Shown here: piece by piece, positions 52,222-61,781 of the stretch | How the letters are laid out: the number at the start of each line of letters is the position of its first letter | Numbering within the stretch: position 1 is the first letter of the stretch | From: Waddliaceae bacterium | GTDB lineage: Bacteria > Chlamydiota > Chlamydiia > Chlamydiales > GCA-2709385 | Reading direction: 5' to 3' | Assembly (NCBI GenBank): GCA_002709385.1 | Contig: PAQS01000018.1 | Location: 25,784-89,783, forward strand | DNA: 64,000 bases | The notes under the pieces: model-generated | Databases searched by the model: none | Seen by the model: only the letters and a program-made list of their open reading frames with translations | Told to the model about the DNA's origin: nothing | Translations under genes and position numbers: made by a program

Positions 52222-52977
52222 ATGATTTCCTTACAAGAACTTTGTACTTATTTAGATGATCTTTTAGAAGCGAAATTGATTAAAGATTTTTGTCCAAACG
52301 GACTTCAAGTTGAAGGAAAAAAAGAAATTAAAAAAGTAGCTGTAGCAGTTTCTGCAAGCTTAAAAACAATCGAGTTATTTGTTGAATCTGGGGCAGAAGC
52401 ACTAATCGTTCATCACGGAATGTTTTGGAATCGAGATGACTACGCTATTACAGGAACAAAATTACGTAAACTACAGCTTCTAATCGAAAATAAGCTTTCT
52501 CTTTTAGGATATCATTTACCACTTGATTTTCATAAGGAATTAGGAAACAACTACAAAGCAGCTCAAGATATGGGCTGGAAAGATTTACAGCCCTTTACTT
52601 TATATGAAGGTTACCCCTGTGGGGTAATGGGAACTTTTTCACCCATTTCTGTTCAAGAATTTCAAGATAAATTAGAGACGTATTACAAGCATCCTGCACA
52701 TGTAGCCCTTGGAGGAAAAGAGCGTATTTGTTCGGCTGCTTTGATTTCAGGTGGAGCACATAAACAAATATATGATGCTGTACGATGCGGTGTTGATTGC
52801 TTTATTACAGGGTCATTTGATGAGCCTATATGGCACGCTGCTCATGAAGAAGGGATTCATTTTATGGCAATGGGACATTCAGCAACAGAAACCGTTGGTC
52901 CTAAAGCAATAGGCCAACGGCTTCATGAAAAATTTGGATTAGAATGGGAGTTTTTAGATGTTCCTAACCCATTTTAA
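52222..52977 (+). CDS. Nif3-like dinuclear metal centre protein
   Basis: A 251-residue YbgI/Nif3-family protein, known structurally as toroidal hexamers with a two-metal site. FCPNGLQVEG, ALIVHHGMFW, YHLPLDFHKELGNN and the late HFMAMGHSATETVG supply metal-binding His and Glu. The biochemical role is unsettled; some members are tied to GTP cyclohydrolase-like or tRNA-related functions. ATG at 52222 has GGAGAGGAT upstream. Its end overlaps the converging gene by 4 bases. Confidence 0.93.
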   Translation: MISLQELCTYLDDLLEAKLIKDFCPNGLQVEGKKEIKKVAVAVSASLKTIELFVESGAEALIVHHGMFWNRDDYAITGTKLRKLQLLIENKLSLLGYHLPLDFHKELGNNYKAAQDMGWKDLQPFTLYEGYPCGVMGTFSPISVQEFQDKLETYYKHPAHVALGGKERICSAALISGGAHKQIYDAVRCGVDCFITGSFDEPIWHAAHEEGIHFMAMGHSATETVGPKAIGQRLHEKFGLEWEFLDVPNPF

Positions 52978-53372
52978 ATATTATGTAGATCGTCTATTAC
53001 ATCATTCAATTTTTGACCTTCTCTAGAGATCGTAGGAGAAGGTACTTCCATTTGCTTAGCTACTTTGATTCTTCCTTTAAGTTGTTCCATAGTAGCATTG
53101 GATCTTTGAATCTCACTTTCTAAGTGCGTACGCAAATCTCTAATGTGTGCACTTGTTGTACGTGCGCTAGATTTGTTTTCGTCAAATAACTCAATACCTT
53201 TGTCTTGCAAACTAATACGTTCTGAAGCGTGGCGAGCAATCCAACCTTGAATTTGAGTTGCTGTTTTCTTGATAGCCTCAGGTGTTATTTGTTCTGTATC
53301 TTTCTCTAGTTGAGCAGCAAGTTTAGCTCGGGCTTTTTGGATCTGTTTGCTTTCTTTTGACTTAGTAGCCAT
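52974..53372 (-). CDS. Uncharacterised helical protein
   Basis: A 132-residue, Lys/Gln/Ala-rich, all-helical protein (SKQIQKARAKLAAQLEKD, RTHLESEIQRSNATMEQL) with no recognised family. Its size and charge could fit a secretion chaperone or DNA-associated protein, but this is a guess. ATG at 53372 has a strong GGGGAGG site. Confidence 0.72.
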   Translation of the reverse strand: MATKSKESKQIQKARAKLAAQLEKDTEQITPEAIKKTATQIQGWIARHASERISLQDKGIELFDENKSSARTTSAHIRDLRTHLESEIQRSNATMEQLKGRIKVAKQMEVPSPTISREGQKLNDVIDDLHNI

Positions 53373-53673
53373 TTGACCTCCCCTTATTATTTATATAGCT
53401 TCTTATTTTTAAGTTTATGTTTTGATTGTAACACATTTGTTTAAAAAATTGTTGTTTTATTAAGATTTCTTAATTTTTTTATGTTATGTGATTTTTATTA
53501 AGTTGTTTTAGTAATGTTTTTATTAAGTGTCTTAAGAAAATCTTGTAAAACATCTACTTAATCTTAAATACTTTGTGCTCACTCTTTCAGCTATATATGA
53601 GCCCATTTCATTGACAGAAAAGTACTTATAACTTTATAAAACTATGCGTAGGTCTACTCAAACTGAGGAAATC
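53373..53673. other. AT-rich divergent intergenic region
   Basis: About 300 bases of very AT-rich DNA between divergent genes. TTTATTAAG occurs three times (about 53456, 53493 and 53518), with TCTTAA-containing inverted pieces nearby (AAGATTTCTTAA). It should hold the promoters of tyrS and of the 132-residue gene. No certain -35/-10 pair is seen. Confidence 0.35.
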
Positions 53674-54951
53674 ATGAGCAGTATTATTGAAGTTTTAGAA
53701 GAGCGGGGTTTTATAGAGTCTAAGACGAGCGAATCGTTTCGTCCTTACTCAGAAGATTCTGTGCGTCTTTATGCTGGTTTTGACCCGACAGGAGATAGCC
53801 TACATATAGGGCATTTGATTCCTTTGATGGGTCTTGCGTGGTTTCAAAAGTTTGGGCATCAACCGATTGCATTGATCGGTGGTGCAACAGCTTTAGTGGG
53901 AGATCCTTCAGGTAAAGATAAAGAACGGCCTTTACTATCAGAAGATACTGTAAATCAGAATATTGAAGGTATTCGCCGTAATCTTCATCAAGTATTAGAT
54001 TTTGAAAACGAGTCTACTAAGCCTTTGGTTTTAAATAATTATGATTGGCATAGTCGTTTTACTTTCATTGATTTTCTTCGTGATGTAGGTAAGTACTTTC
54101 GTTTAGGTACTATGTTATCCAAAGAATCAGTGAAAAAGCGTTTACAATCTGATGAAGGAATGAGTTATACGGAGTTTGCTTATCAAACTTTGCAAGGGTA
54201 TGACTTCTATCATTTATTTAAAGAGCACAAAGTGTGTTTGCAATTAGGTGGAAGTGATCAGTGGGGAAATATTATTGCCGGTACAGAGCTAGTACGTAAA
54301 TTAACTAGTAAAGAAGTATATGGCGTAACTTTTCCTTTATTAACTCGAAGTGATGGAAAGAAATTTGGTAAAACAGAAGGTGGTGCTATTTGGTTATCAT
54401 CTGATCGTTGTTCACCTTATGATTTTTACCAGTACCTTTATGGTACCCCTGATGCCGATGTAGTGAAGTTCATGCGTCTTTTGACTTTTATGGACATGGC
54501 TGAAATTCAAAAGTATGAGGAGCTTTTGAAAGACCCGGAAAGTCCTCCTAATCAAGCACAAAAGCGCTTAGCGCAAGAAGTGACGCGTATTGTGCATGGT
54601 GAAGAAGGCCTTAGAATTGCCGAAGAAGTGACTTCAGCGGCGAGACCTGGTTCTCAAGCTAGTTTAGATGCCAAAACTTTGGAATCTTTAGCAGGGGATA
54701 TGCCTACAGTTACCCTACAGCGCCAAGATTTAATAGGTTTATCGTACATAGACCTTCTTGTTAAAATTGATCTACAGAAAAGTAAAGGTGAAGCAAGACG
54801 TCTAATTAGAAATGGCGGAGCTTACCTTAACAATAAAAAAATAGTGGATGAAGATTTTCAACTATCAAACGATGAATTTATTGAAGATCGTTTGATCTTA
54901 GTTGGCGCAGGGAAAAAAAAGAAAGTTCTTGTGAAAGTAATCAATTCTTAA
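53674..54951 (+). CDS. tyrS: Tyrosyl-tRNA synthetase
   Basis: A class I synthetase. AGFDPTGDSLHIGHLIPL has the HIGH motif; LGGSDQWGNIIAGTEL recognises tyrosine; KFGKTEGG is the KMSKS equivalent. A C-terminal S4 RNA-binding domain (SKGEARRLIRNGGAYLNNKKI) is present. ATG at 53674 has TGAGGAAATC upstream and gives the usual N-terminus; ATG at 53644 is in frame but lacks a good site. Confidence 0.95.
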   Translation: MSSIIEVLEERGFIESKTSESFRPYSEDSVRLYAGFDPTGDSLHIGHLIPLMGLAWFQKFGHQPIALIGGATALVGDPSGKDKERPLLSEDTVNQNIEGIRRNLHQVLDFENESTKPLVLNNYDWHSRFTFIDFLRDVGKYFRLGTMLSKESVKKRLQSDEGMSYTEFAYQTLQGYDFYHLFKEHKVCLQLGGSDQWGNIIAGTELVRKLTSKEVYGVTFPLLTRSDGKKFGKTEGGAIWLSSDRCSPYDFYQYLYGTPDADVVKFMRLLTFMDMAEIQKYEELLKDPESPPNQAQKRLAQEVTRIVHGEEGLRIAEEVTSAARPGSQASLDAKTLESLAGDMPTVTLQRQDLIGLSYIDLLVKIDLQKSKGEARRLIRNGGAYLNNKKIVDEDFQLSNDEFIEDRLILVGAGKKKKVLVKVINS

Positions 54952-55389
54952 GAACTAGAAAAGGGGATCTCACCTCGTATTCGAGGTATTTTATCTACAA
55001 ATGAAGTAGCTAAATAGGCCTAGATTTGAGCTTAAAAAAGACAAATTTTGAACGTTTGGTTAAAAATTATTCTTGAATCGAAAGTAAGATTGGCTATTAT
55101 GAGGGACAATTGACCCAGTTTCCTCTATTTGTGCTTCTTGGAGAAATCCATAAAAAAGCATAAAAAAAGTAGGGAAGAGGGATATATAGAGACAGATGGA
55201 TCTGCCTTAGTCGATTACGATACGGATATAGAATTGAATCTTTTTTTGCTTTGACCCAGCAATAAAAGATAGCATTCAAGAGATGTTAGTATCTTGAGTA
55301 AACTGCTAAAGAAAAATTAGATAGGGGCTTGTTGCCCTGGGTCATCCTTGACTGTTTTAGTTACCGTTGAAACGCAGGAGTTCACCATC
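54952..55389. other. Intergenic region between tyrS and the HU gene
   Basis: ACCTCG (54972-54977) and CGAGGT (54982-54987) form a small hairpin followed by ATTTTAT, a weak terminator for tyrS. The rest is AT-rich with no convincing gene; a minus-strand frame at 55097-55279 lacks a family or a good start. The promoter near its right end is listed separately. Confidence 0.45.
55294..55323 (+). promoter_or_regulatory. Promoter of the HU/IHF gene
   Basis: TTGAGT (55294-55299), an 18-base spacer and TAGATA (55318-55323), followed by a leader of about 60 bases to ATG 55390. Confidence 0.5.
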
Positions 55390-55716
55390 ATGTCAACCAT
55401 GACTAAAAAAACTACAATAACAAAAAAGAAGCTCATCAATTCTATTTCACAAGAAAAAGGGATTCACCCTAATGATGTGAGAAGTGTAATTCAAGCTTTC
55501 TTAGACAAAATGACAGACAGTTTGTCCGATGGCAACCGTCTAGAATTCCGTGATTTCGGAGTTTTTGAGGTTGTTGAGCGTAAGCAAAAAATTGGTCGTA
55601 ACCCTAAAAATGCATCAGTACCTATCATCATCCCAGCAAGAATGGCTGTGAAGTTTACACCAGGGAAGAAGATGCGTCGTCTGATTGAAGGTGACATGTC
55701 AACTACAGATGTATAA
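55390..55716 (+). CDS. HU/IHF-family DNA-binding protein
   Basis: A 108-residue histone-like protein. KKLINSISQEKGIHPNDVRSVIQAFLDKMTDSL is the dimer helix pair; RLEFRDFGVFEVVERKQKIGRNPKN is the arm that bends DNA, and the RNPKN turn carries the intercalation site. An extra basic N-terminus (TKKTTITKKK) and a short tail are added. ATG at 55390 has CAGGAG upstream. In Chlamydia trachomatis the corresponding gene is beside the same conserved hypothetical gene and accA. Confidence 0.93.
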   Translation: MSTMTKKTTITKKKLINSISQEKGIHPNDVRSVIQAFLDKMTDSLSDGNRLEFRDFGVFEVVERKQKIGRNPKNASVPIIIPARMAVKFTPGKKMRRLIEGDMSTTDV

Positions 55717-55810
55717 TCAAGTTGATTGAAAACTTGATTTGTCGAGGTGGTGCAAGAACCTGGTTTTTACTAGGAAATAGACTGCCGGGTAGCTAAACGA
55801 CGCTCAGAAG

Positions 55811-55842
55811 ATTGGTAGAGTTTCTCTACCAATTTTCTTTTT
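55811..55842 (+). terminator. Intrinsic terminator after HU, with a possible small RNA before it
   Basis: ATTGGTAGAG (55811-55820) pairs with CTCTACCAAT (55824-55833), followed by TTTCTTTTTTTTT. The 94 bases between the HU stop and this stem hold two further hairpins, ATCAAGT/ACTTGAT near 55717-55739 and CCTGG/CTAGG near 55759-55774, so a processed 3' UTR RNA is possible. Confidence 0.82.
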
Positions 55843-55934
55843 TTTTCATATTTGAGCTTATATTAGCATCACCTACTAGCGGGCCTCTGTCAATTATGCT
55901 AAGGTGAAAAAAGAATCACTATTCGGAACGCATT

Positions 55935-57464
55935 ATGAGCATTCGTGTTTTAGGCGAGTTATATTTACGCAGTCTCCCGGTTGAGGCTGAAATGTCTCCA
56001 ATTGATAGAGCAATCAAGCACTACTTAGAAGGTGGAGAGCCTGACCTTTTTGAGCTTAGTGATGCTTTAAAAGACATGACTAGTGATCGTGAATTTTTGC
56101 CTCCGGAAGTTTTAGACTACGGTAGAACACTTCTTGCTCTCAATTTACTTTGTGCGATGCATCAACCTTTGCATCCTTTGCAAGCTCTTTTGTACAAATT
56201 GGTGCAGCGTTTTCGTCATATTCCTACATGGAAAGAGTTTCAGTTATCATCAGCTTTAGGTGATGTGAATGCTCTTTTAAGAAATGTAGATGGAGATTTA
56301 TCGAATCCTAAACAGTCTCAAAGTGGTGCCATTCCTCTGGAATGGGGAGGTCATTGGGATTGGGCGACTTCACCACATGCACATGCCCACGCAGAGCAGG
56401 GGCTTTTATGGGCGATAATAGGCAAATTGAGTGGCACACAACACTACTTACAAGCAGCCTTGAGAGGGGCGCAATGGCTACTGAATACTTTGGATGGGCA
56501 GTACTTTCCCATGCAAGGCTTGTATGTGCAAGAAGCAAGTGCAGCGCTTGATCGTCAACTTATTCTTAATTACCTCTATTTTCATGCTGTTGCAAAGTTG
56601 TGTGACCAAGGGCAGTTCGCTTATTTAGCTCAACGTCAATTAGGGCATATACAAAATTTAGCAAGTAGTCATTCTATTAAAGTTCCCTTGCATCTTGCTA
56701 TGATTGAAAGGTGGATAGAAAAAGAAGGGGCTGATGTAGCTCCTCATTTTACACCTTTGAATGAATTGATTTGCGATCCCAATACAGCTTTAGTTGGTTA
56801 TCGAAACGCTCAACAGAGCGCTGTATGTAGCCTTGTAGGAGGAAACACGGGTTTAGGGCACTTTGCTTATAAAGATGTAGCCATTTTGGCTTATGGACCA
56901 CAACAGTTCCCTATTGAAGATTGTTCATGTTTCGGAGTAGAGCAAGCGTGTACAGTGAATCACAATCATTTGAGTAATGTATCTATAGACCTTGAAGAGA
57001 AAGATTTTCGCTTAGAAGGTCGTGTACGTATACGTGGTACGCGTCCAAACTTGAATACATTTGCAAGTTATGGAAATACCAAACCGAGCGGTGTATGGAT
57101 GAATGCGATTCAAGAGTTTCGCTCAGGTAAGCTATCTCTAATGACTTCGTTTTATGGTGTAAATTCATTAAGTGAGTTAGCTTTTTCTTTCTTTGTTAAA
57201 GCTTCTCAGTGTGTCGTAGATCAATCTCATCACTTGAACAAGCAGTCACTTGATCGTTATAGTGGTGATCTTGCTAGTATTTGTTTTGAAAGTGAGCAGG
57301 CTCAGTTGCAGATTTCTCCCCGTCACAATAGAGGAGAAATGCAAGTTCTTCCTCTTGGTGGAAGTGGAAATTTTTGGGGAGCGGATTATCTTGTTTCATT
57401 TTATTTGGCAACAGACCCTCAGACCTATCATTGGGAACTCACACCTTCCGATCGACGTTCTTAA
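55935..57464 (+). CDS. Conserved chlamydial protein of unknown function
   Basis: A 509-residue soluble protein. The N-terminal part (to about 120) is helical (IKHYLEGGEPDLFELSDALKDM). The middle has WGGHWDWATSPHAHAHAEQGLLWAIIGKL, a His-rich piece recalling alpha-alpha barrel glycosidases or lyases. The C-terminal part looks beta-rich (FRLEGRVRIRGTRPNL, FYLATDPQTYHWEL), like the lid of polysaccharide lyase-type folds. This is shape only; no catalytic assignment is made. Its place between HU and accA matches CT266 of Chlamydia trachomatis (from memory). ATG at 55935 has a poor ribosome binding site. Confidence 0.85.
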   Translation: MSIRVLGELYLRSLPVEAEMSPIDRAIKHYLEGGEPDLFELSDALKDMTSDREFLPPEVLDYGRTLLALNLLCAMHQPLHPLQALLYKLVQRFRHIPTWKEFQLSSALGDVNALLRNVDGDLSNPKQSQSGAIPLEWGGHWDWATSPHAHAHAEQGLLWAIIGKLSGTQHYLQAALRGAQWLLNTLDGQYFPMQGLYVQEASAALDRQLILNYLYFHAVAKLCDQGQFAYLAQRQLGHIQNLASSHSIKVPLHLAMIERWIEKEGADVAPHFTPLNELICDPNTALVGYRNAQQSAVCSLVGGNTGLGHFAYKDVAILAYGPQQFPIEDCSCFGVEQACTVNHNHLSNVSIDLEEKDFRLEGRVRIRGTRPNLNTFASYGNTKPSGVWMNAIQEFRSGKLSLMTSFYGVNSLSELAFSFFVKASQCVVDQSHHLNKQSLDRYSGDLASICFESEQAQLQISPRHNRGEMQVLPLGGSGNFWGADYLVSFYLATDPQTYHWELTPSDRRS

Positions 57465-57788
57465 TTAGTCATTAGAGGTCCGAGGCGCTTGCAAGAATAG
57501 TCAATTAAGTGTCAGTTGTTCCATTTAAGCAATTTTCAAAATTTGAAGAACGTTTTTATGTGTTTTTGTAAATGTCTCGAGGGTATGAGGCTTTCTTGGC
57601 GTCTTAGTTTTTTTTGTTTCGCTGCGTTTAAATATTCTACAGTAGCTTTTTCGTTGAGATACAGAACCACGAAAGAGCTATAAAATTACAAAGAGGACTA
57701 GCGACTTCTCAACTTGTCAGAAAGTCTTTAGCTGCCTACCATTATTATTTAATCGGTCTCTTTCTAATATTGAAAAAAGGTTCTTTTG
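57465..57788 (+). other. Intergenic region before the L,D-transpeptidase-like gene
   Basis: About 320 bases with no gene. TTGAGA (57654-57659) and TATAAA (57679-57684) with a 19-base spacer could be a weak promoter. No clear terminator was seen. Confidence 0.3.
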
Positions 57789-58790
57789 ATGTCTTTACCT
57801 AGAGCATTGTTACTATTAGTTTTGTGTTTGTTTGGTGCAATAGCCTTAGCAGCTTTACGAAAAGATAAAGGGGATGCACCTTCATCTGCGATTCTTCTAG
57901 AAGCTCCTACTGAGTTAGTTTTTTCTCAAGCAGAAGAAAAAAAAGCAGAGATTATGGAAGAAAGTTTTTCTACAGAAGAAATTTCTGAAGAAACAAAACA
58001 AGTACGTAATGAGGAATTGCCTTATGCGAATCGAATAGATGAGTTTTTTAATCTAGGTGATTACAAATTCCCTATTGTGGAGACAATTTCTTATAGTAGT
58101 AGAGTAGACTGGTTGAAAGGGCGTCCTGCATGGGTGGCAGATTATGCATCACATTTCCGAACTTCAAGGCATTTTATTGCTCGTAGTTTAAATGGAAATA
58201 CAGATTATTTTCGTCAGAATGTTTCTAATGGCGATCGTTTTAATGTTCTTAGAGATGATAAAGATTTCCATTTTCATTTATTAATTGACTTATCGCGTGC
58301 GAAAATGTGGTTTTATTTCATTGATGATGAAACAAGTGAAGTGACTTTAGTTAAGGTGTATGATGTAGGTTTAGGTCGCCTAAATGAAGGAAAAATTTCA
58401 GGTTCTTTAACCCCTATTGGGCAGTATTCTCTTGGTGATAGAATTGCCATTTACAAGCCTAAGATGATGGGGCAGTTCAATAATGAACGTGTAGAGATGA
58501 TGCGGGTATTTGGTACTCGTTGGATTCCATTTGATAGAGAAATTAAAGGAACGACAGCTCCAGCGAAGGGTTTTGGCTTACACGGAGCTCCTTGGAATTA
58601 TAACGAAGCAACAAATCAGCTTGAAGAAGACCGCGATACGATCGGAAAGAATGAAAGTGACGGCTGTATTCGCTTGAAAAGTGAAGATATTGAAGAGCTT
58701 TTTGCTATTATCATTAGTAGGTCTACAATTGTAGAAATTGTTAAAGATTTTTATGATGCCGAACTCTCTGGAAATAGAGCGAAAATTTAG
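57789..58790 (+). CDS. L,D-transpeptidase-like (YkuD) protein
   Basis: Residues 1-21 (LPRALLLLVLCLFGAIALAAL) form a signal peptide or anchor, followed by a Glu-rich linker (to about 75). Residues about 160-315 are a YkuD domain: FHLLIDLSRAKMWFYF, VYDVGLGR, SLTPIGQYSLGD, FGLHGAPWN with H265, and NESDGCIRLKSEDI with the nucleophile C293. The usual SHGC reads SDGC, so the conserved His next to the Gly is D291. L,D-transpeptidases cross-link peptidoglycan or attach proteins to it; chlamydiae keep a reduced peptidoglycan, so a cell-division role is reasonable. ATG at 57789 follows AAAAAAGG. Whether D291 supports catalysis is unclear. Confidence 0.82.
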   Translation: MSLPRALLLLVLCLFGAIALAALRKDKGDAPSSAILLEAPTELVFSQAEEKKAEIMEESFSTEEISEETKQVRNEELPYANRIDEFFNLGDYKFPIVETISYSSRVDWLKGRPAWVADYASHFRTSRHFIARSLNGNTDYFRQNVSNGDRFNVLRDDKDFHFHLLIDLSRAKMWFYFIDDETSEVTLVKVYDVGLGRLNEGKISGSLTPIGQYSLGDRIAIYKPKMMGQFNNERVEMMRVFGTRWIPFDREIKGTTAPAKGFGLHGAPWNYNEATNQLEEDRDTIGKNESDGCIRLKSEDIEELFAIIISRSTIVEIVKDFYDAELSGNRAKI

Positions 58791-58858
58791 TTAAATTTAT
58801 TGTTTATCTAAGTTATAATGGGTTAGCGTTTCTAATCATTTAATATAAGGGGAAGGTT

Positions 58859-59809
58859 TTGGCTAACTTACCTCACGAGAAAAAGATTGAAGAGTACGAA
58901 AACAATGTTCGGCGTTTTAAGGAGCAGAATAAGGATAACCCCTTATTTGCTAGTGAAATTTCGAAGCTTGAGAGTAAATTAGACAATCTCAAGGCGAAAA
59001 TTTACAGCGAGCTGAATCCAACTGAGCGTTTAGCGATTTGTCGTCATCCATCGAGACCGCACACGATTCACTATATAGAGAATATTTGCGATGAGTTTAC
59101 CGAGCTTTTTGGAGATCGGAACTATGCAGATGATTCAGCTGTTGTGGGTGGAATTGCTCGAATTGGTGGTCAGAAATTCATGATCATTGGTCAAGAAAAA
59201 GGCCATGATACTGAAACTCGTGTGCAGCGTAATTTTGGTATGTTAAACCCTGAGGGGTTTCGTAAAGCGTTACGTTTGGCCAAGCTTGCAGAAAAATTCC
59301 ATATTCCCATTGTTTCCTTATTAGATACTCCAGGAGCTTTCCCAGGTCTTGAGGCGGAAGAGCGCGGTCAGGGTTGGGCTATTGCCATGAATCTTCGTGA
59401 GTTTGCTCGTTTAAAGACTCCGATTTTGATTATTATTATTGGTGAAGGTTTTTCTGGTGGTGCTTTGGGAACTGGGGTAGGTGATGTTGTAGGAATGTTG
59501 CAGCATGCGTATTATTCTGTGATTTCTCCAGAGGGCTGTGCTTCGATTCTTTGGAAAGATGCAGCAAAGAAAAATGATGCAACGGTGGCTTTAAAAGGAA
59601 ATGCTGAAGATCTTTTGGAATTAGGCGTGATTGATGCGATGATTCCAGAGCCTCTTGGTGGAGCGCACAAAAACCCTGGTGTTGTGTTTACTAATGTGAA
59701 GGCATTTATTTTAGAGCAATATGACGAGTTGAAAGATCTTTCTCCTGAGATTCTTGTAGAAAATCGCTATGTAAAATACCGAAAGATGGGTGTGACTCAA
59801 AGCGATTAA
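58859..59809 (+). CDS. accA: Acetyl-CoA carboxylase carboxyltransferase subunit alpha
   Basis: The alpha half of the carboxyltransferase that moves CO2 from biotin to acetyl-CoA, giving malonyl-CoA. Blocks: [60 protein letters not shown] and [20 protein letters not shown]. The start is TTG at 58859, supported by AAGGGGAAGG just upstream. A TATAAT lies at 58814-58819. accD, accB and accC are not in this window. The biotin genes at 14.7-19.4 kb would supply its cofactor through AccB. Confidence 0.96.
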   Translation: MANLPHEKKIEEYENNVRRFKEQNKDNPLFASEISKLESKLDNLKAKIYSELNPTERLAICRHPSRPHTIHYIENICDEFTELFGDRNYADDSAVVGGIARIGGQKFMIIGQEKGHDTETRVQRNFGMLNPEGFRKALRLAKLAEKFHIPIVSLLDTPGAFPGLEAEERGQGWAIAMNLREFARLKTPILIIIIGEGFSGGALGTGVGDVVGMLQHAYYSVISPEGCASILWKDAAKKNDATVALKGNAEDLLELGVIDAMIPEPLGGAHKNPGVVFTNVKAFILEQYDELKDLSPEILVENRYVKYRKMGVTQSD

Positions 59810-59849
59810 ATATTTAGTGACATACTCTTAATAGGACCTAATTCAATCC

Positions 59850-61781
59850 ATGCGACTTCTTTTTAAGGCGGCTCTAACGAACCGCCGGCATTTGGTACTT
59901 TTGGTATTTACGCTCTGTGCCATGTTTGCTCTTACGATTTCTTCCCAGTTAGAGATTTTTGGACTACGAGTAATCACAGATAAGGGCCCTGACTTTTTTG
60001 AGCTTTTTGCTCCTGTAGAAAATGGTCAATTACAGCCTCAAGAGCAGGTAACTCTAGCTGAAGTAGAGGAGCGTTGGTCTCGTATTGATGTGGAGGGCGA
60101 CGGACTCATAGATAAAGAGTCAGCAGATCGTTATTTGACTCAGTGGACAGGGACCGGTGCGATTACTCAGGCGATTGCTTGGTTAGATGCGAAGCTTTTA
60201 CTGAAACAAGATTTGAGTCGTCTTGCCTTATTTTTAGTTGTGATTGCTCTTTTGAGAGCAGTCTCTTTATTTGCTCATCGGTATACAACTCAGCTGGTTG
60301 CCATTCGAGTGAGTCGAGATTTAAGGCAGTCTTATTTTGAGCATATACAAAGTTTACCTATGTCTTTCTTTCAAAAGCATGATGTAGGTGGATTATCATC
60401 TCGTGTTGTGGGTGATGCTCAGTTGATTTCAGAAGCAATCAACGCTGCTTTGATCAATTATATTCAAATGCCGTTTACGAGTATTTCGACTCTTATTTTA
60501 TGTTTTATCGCTTCCCCTCAGTTATCTATTATCTTATTTTGTGCGCTTCCGTTAGTTTTTCTTCCTATTGTTTATTTAGCTGATCGAGTGCGAAAAATTT
60601 CTAAGCGTATTCAGAAAAATCAAGAAGGGTTTGCTGGTACGCTTGTTGAGTTTTTAACAGGAGTACAAACTGTTAAGATCTTTGCTATGGAAGATTTCTC
60701 TCTTCGCAAATACACGAGTAGTAACGATCGTATGGCGAAATTAGAAGAGCGCAATGCACGTTATGACTTTGCAGCTCGTCCAATTATCCATACAGTGGGA
60801 ACTTTGTGTCTTTCAGTAAGTATCATGTATGGTCTTCATGTCGTACATATGAGTGTTTCTGAGATTTTGTTTTTTTGCGGACTTCTCTATGTTTTTTATG
60901 AGCCTATTAAGAAGTTTGCGGAAGAGAATACTCGTATTCAGCGTGGTGTAGCGGCCGCAGACCGAATGTATGAAGTGATGAATCAGTTGCCTTTGATTCA
61001 AGATAAAGAAGGGGCGAAAGAAATCAAGGAATTTAAGGACTCTATTGAATTTCGAGATGTTTGGTTTCGTTACAATGAAGAGCATGATTGGATTTTGAAA
61101 GGCCTTAGCTTTAAAGCAAAGAAAGGGGAAACAGTTGCTATTGTAGGTCCTACTGGAGCGGGTAAATCTACTATCGTGCAGCTTGTTCCTCGTTTGTATG
61201 ATGTGGCTAAAGGAGAAATCTTAGTAGATGGTCATGGAGTTGGAGAATATACCCAACGTTCTCTTCGAGATCTTATTGCCTTTGTTCCGCAAAAATCATT
61301 TCTCTTTCTAGACAGTATCGCAGCGAATATTGCTTTTGGACGCGACTATGATGAAAAAGCTATTCGTGACGCTGCAAAGCGTGCTCATGCTGATGAGTTT
61401 ATTCAGAATTTACCTGAGACGTATGATTCGCCTGTATCTGAAGGTGGAAAGAATTTGTCGGGTGGACAACAGCAGCGGCTTGCTATTGCGCGAGCGTTAG
61501 TGAAAGAGGCTCCAATTCTTATTATGGATGAGGCAACTTCCTCTTTAGACTCTGTAAGTGAAGCAAAAATTAAGCAAGCGATTCAAGAGTTACATGGGGA
61601 AATTACACAGATTCTTATTGCTCATCGTTTGAGTACAATTGAGCATGCAGATCGGATTGTTTACCTTGAAGATGGACAAAAAATAGCTGAAGGAACAAGA
61701 GAAGAGCTTTTAGAGATTTGTCCACAATTCAAAATTATGTGGGAAACCATGCATCAAAGTGAAGAGGCAAGCAGTGCTTAA
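59850..61781 (+). CDS. msbA: MsbA-like lipid ABC exporter with an EF-hand-like insert
   Basis: A half-transporter: an N-terminal membrane domain (about 1-340) and an ATPase (about 385-640) with GPTGAGKST, the signature LSGGQQQR and Walker B ILIMDEATSSLD. In the position after accA Chlamydia has the same gene, called msbA. Between the first and second membrane segments lies an extra 80 or so residues (about 45-125), probably periplasmic. It includes D80-E90, DVEGDGLIDKE, close to an EF-hand/dockerin calcium loop (Ser at position 12). The usual substrate is lipid A-core; here it is only inferred. It overlaps queC by 8 bases. Confidence 0.88.
   Translation: MRLLFKAALTNRRHLVLLVFTLCAMFALTISSQLEIFGLRVITDKGPDFFELFAPVENGQLQPQEQVTLAEVEERWSRIDVEGDGLIDKESADRYLTQWTGTGAITQAIAWLDAKLLLKQDLSRLALFLVVIALLRAVSLFAHRYTTQLVAIRVSRDLRQSYFEHIQSLPMSFFQKHDVGGLSSRVVGDAQLISEAINAALINYIQMPFTSISTLILCFIASPQLSIILFCALPLVFLPIVYLADRVRKISKRIQKNQEGFAGTLVEFLTGVQTVKIFAMEDFSLRKYTSSNDRMAKLEERNARYDFAARPIIHTVGTLCLSVSIMYGLHVVHMSVSEILFFCGLLYVFYEPIKKFAEENTRIQRGVAAADRMYEVMNQLPLIQDKEGAKEIKEFKDSIEFRDVWFRYNEEHDWILKGLSFKAKKGETVAIVGPTGAGKSTIVQLVPRLYDVAKGEILVDGHGVGEYTQRSLRDLIAFVPQKSFLFLDSIAANIAFGRDYDEKAIRDAAKRAHADEFIQNLPETYDSPVSEGGKNLSGGQQQRLAIARALVKEAPILIMDEATSSLDSVSEAKIKQAIQELHGEITQILIAHRLSTIEHADRIVYLEDGQKIAEGTREELLEICPQFKIMWETMHQSEEASSA

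Noticed and set aside
53440..53540. Replication origin suggested by three TTTATTAAG repeats
   Set aside because: No DnaA boxes and no dnaA or other origin-linked gene nearby; ordinary AT-rich promoter DNA explains it.
55097..55279. Minus-strand 60-residue gene between tyrS and HU
   Set aside because: No recognised domain, no good ribosome binding site, and no neighbour in the same direction. It remains possible but unsupported.
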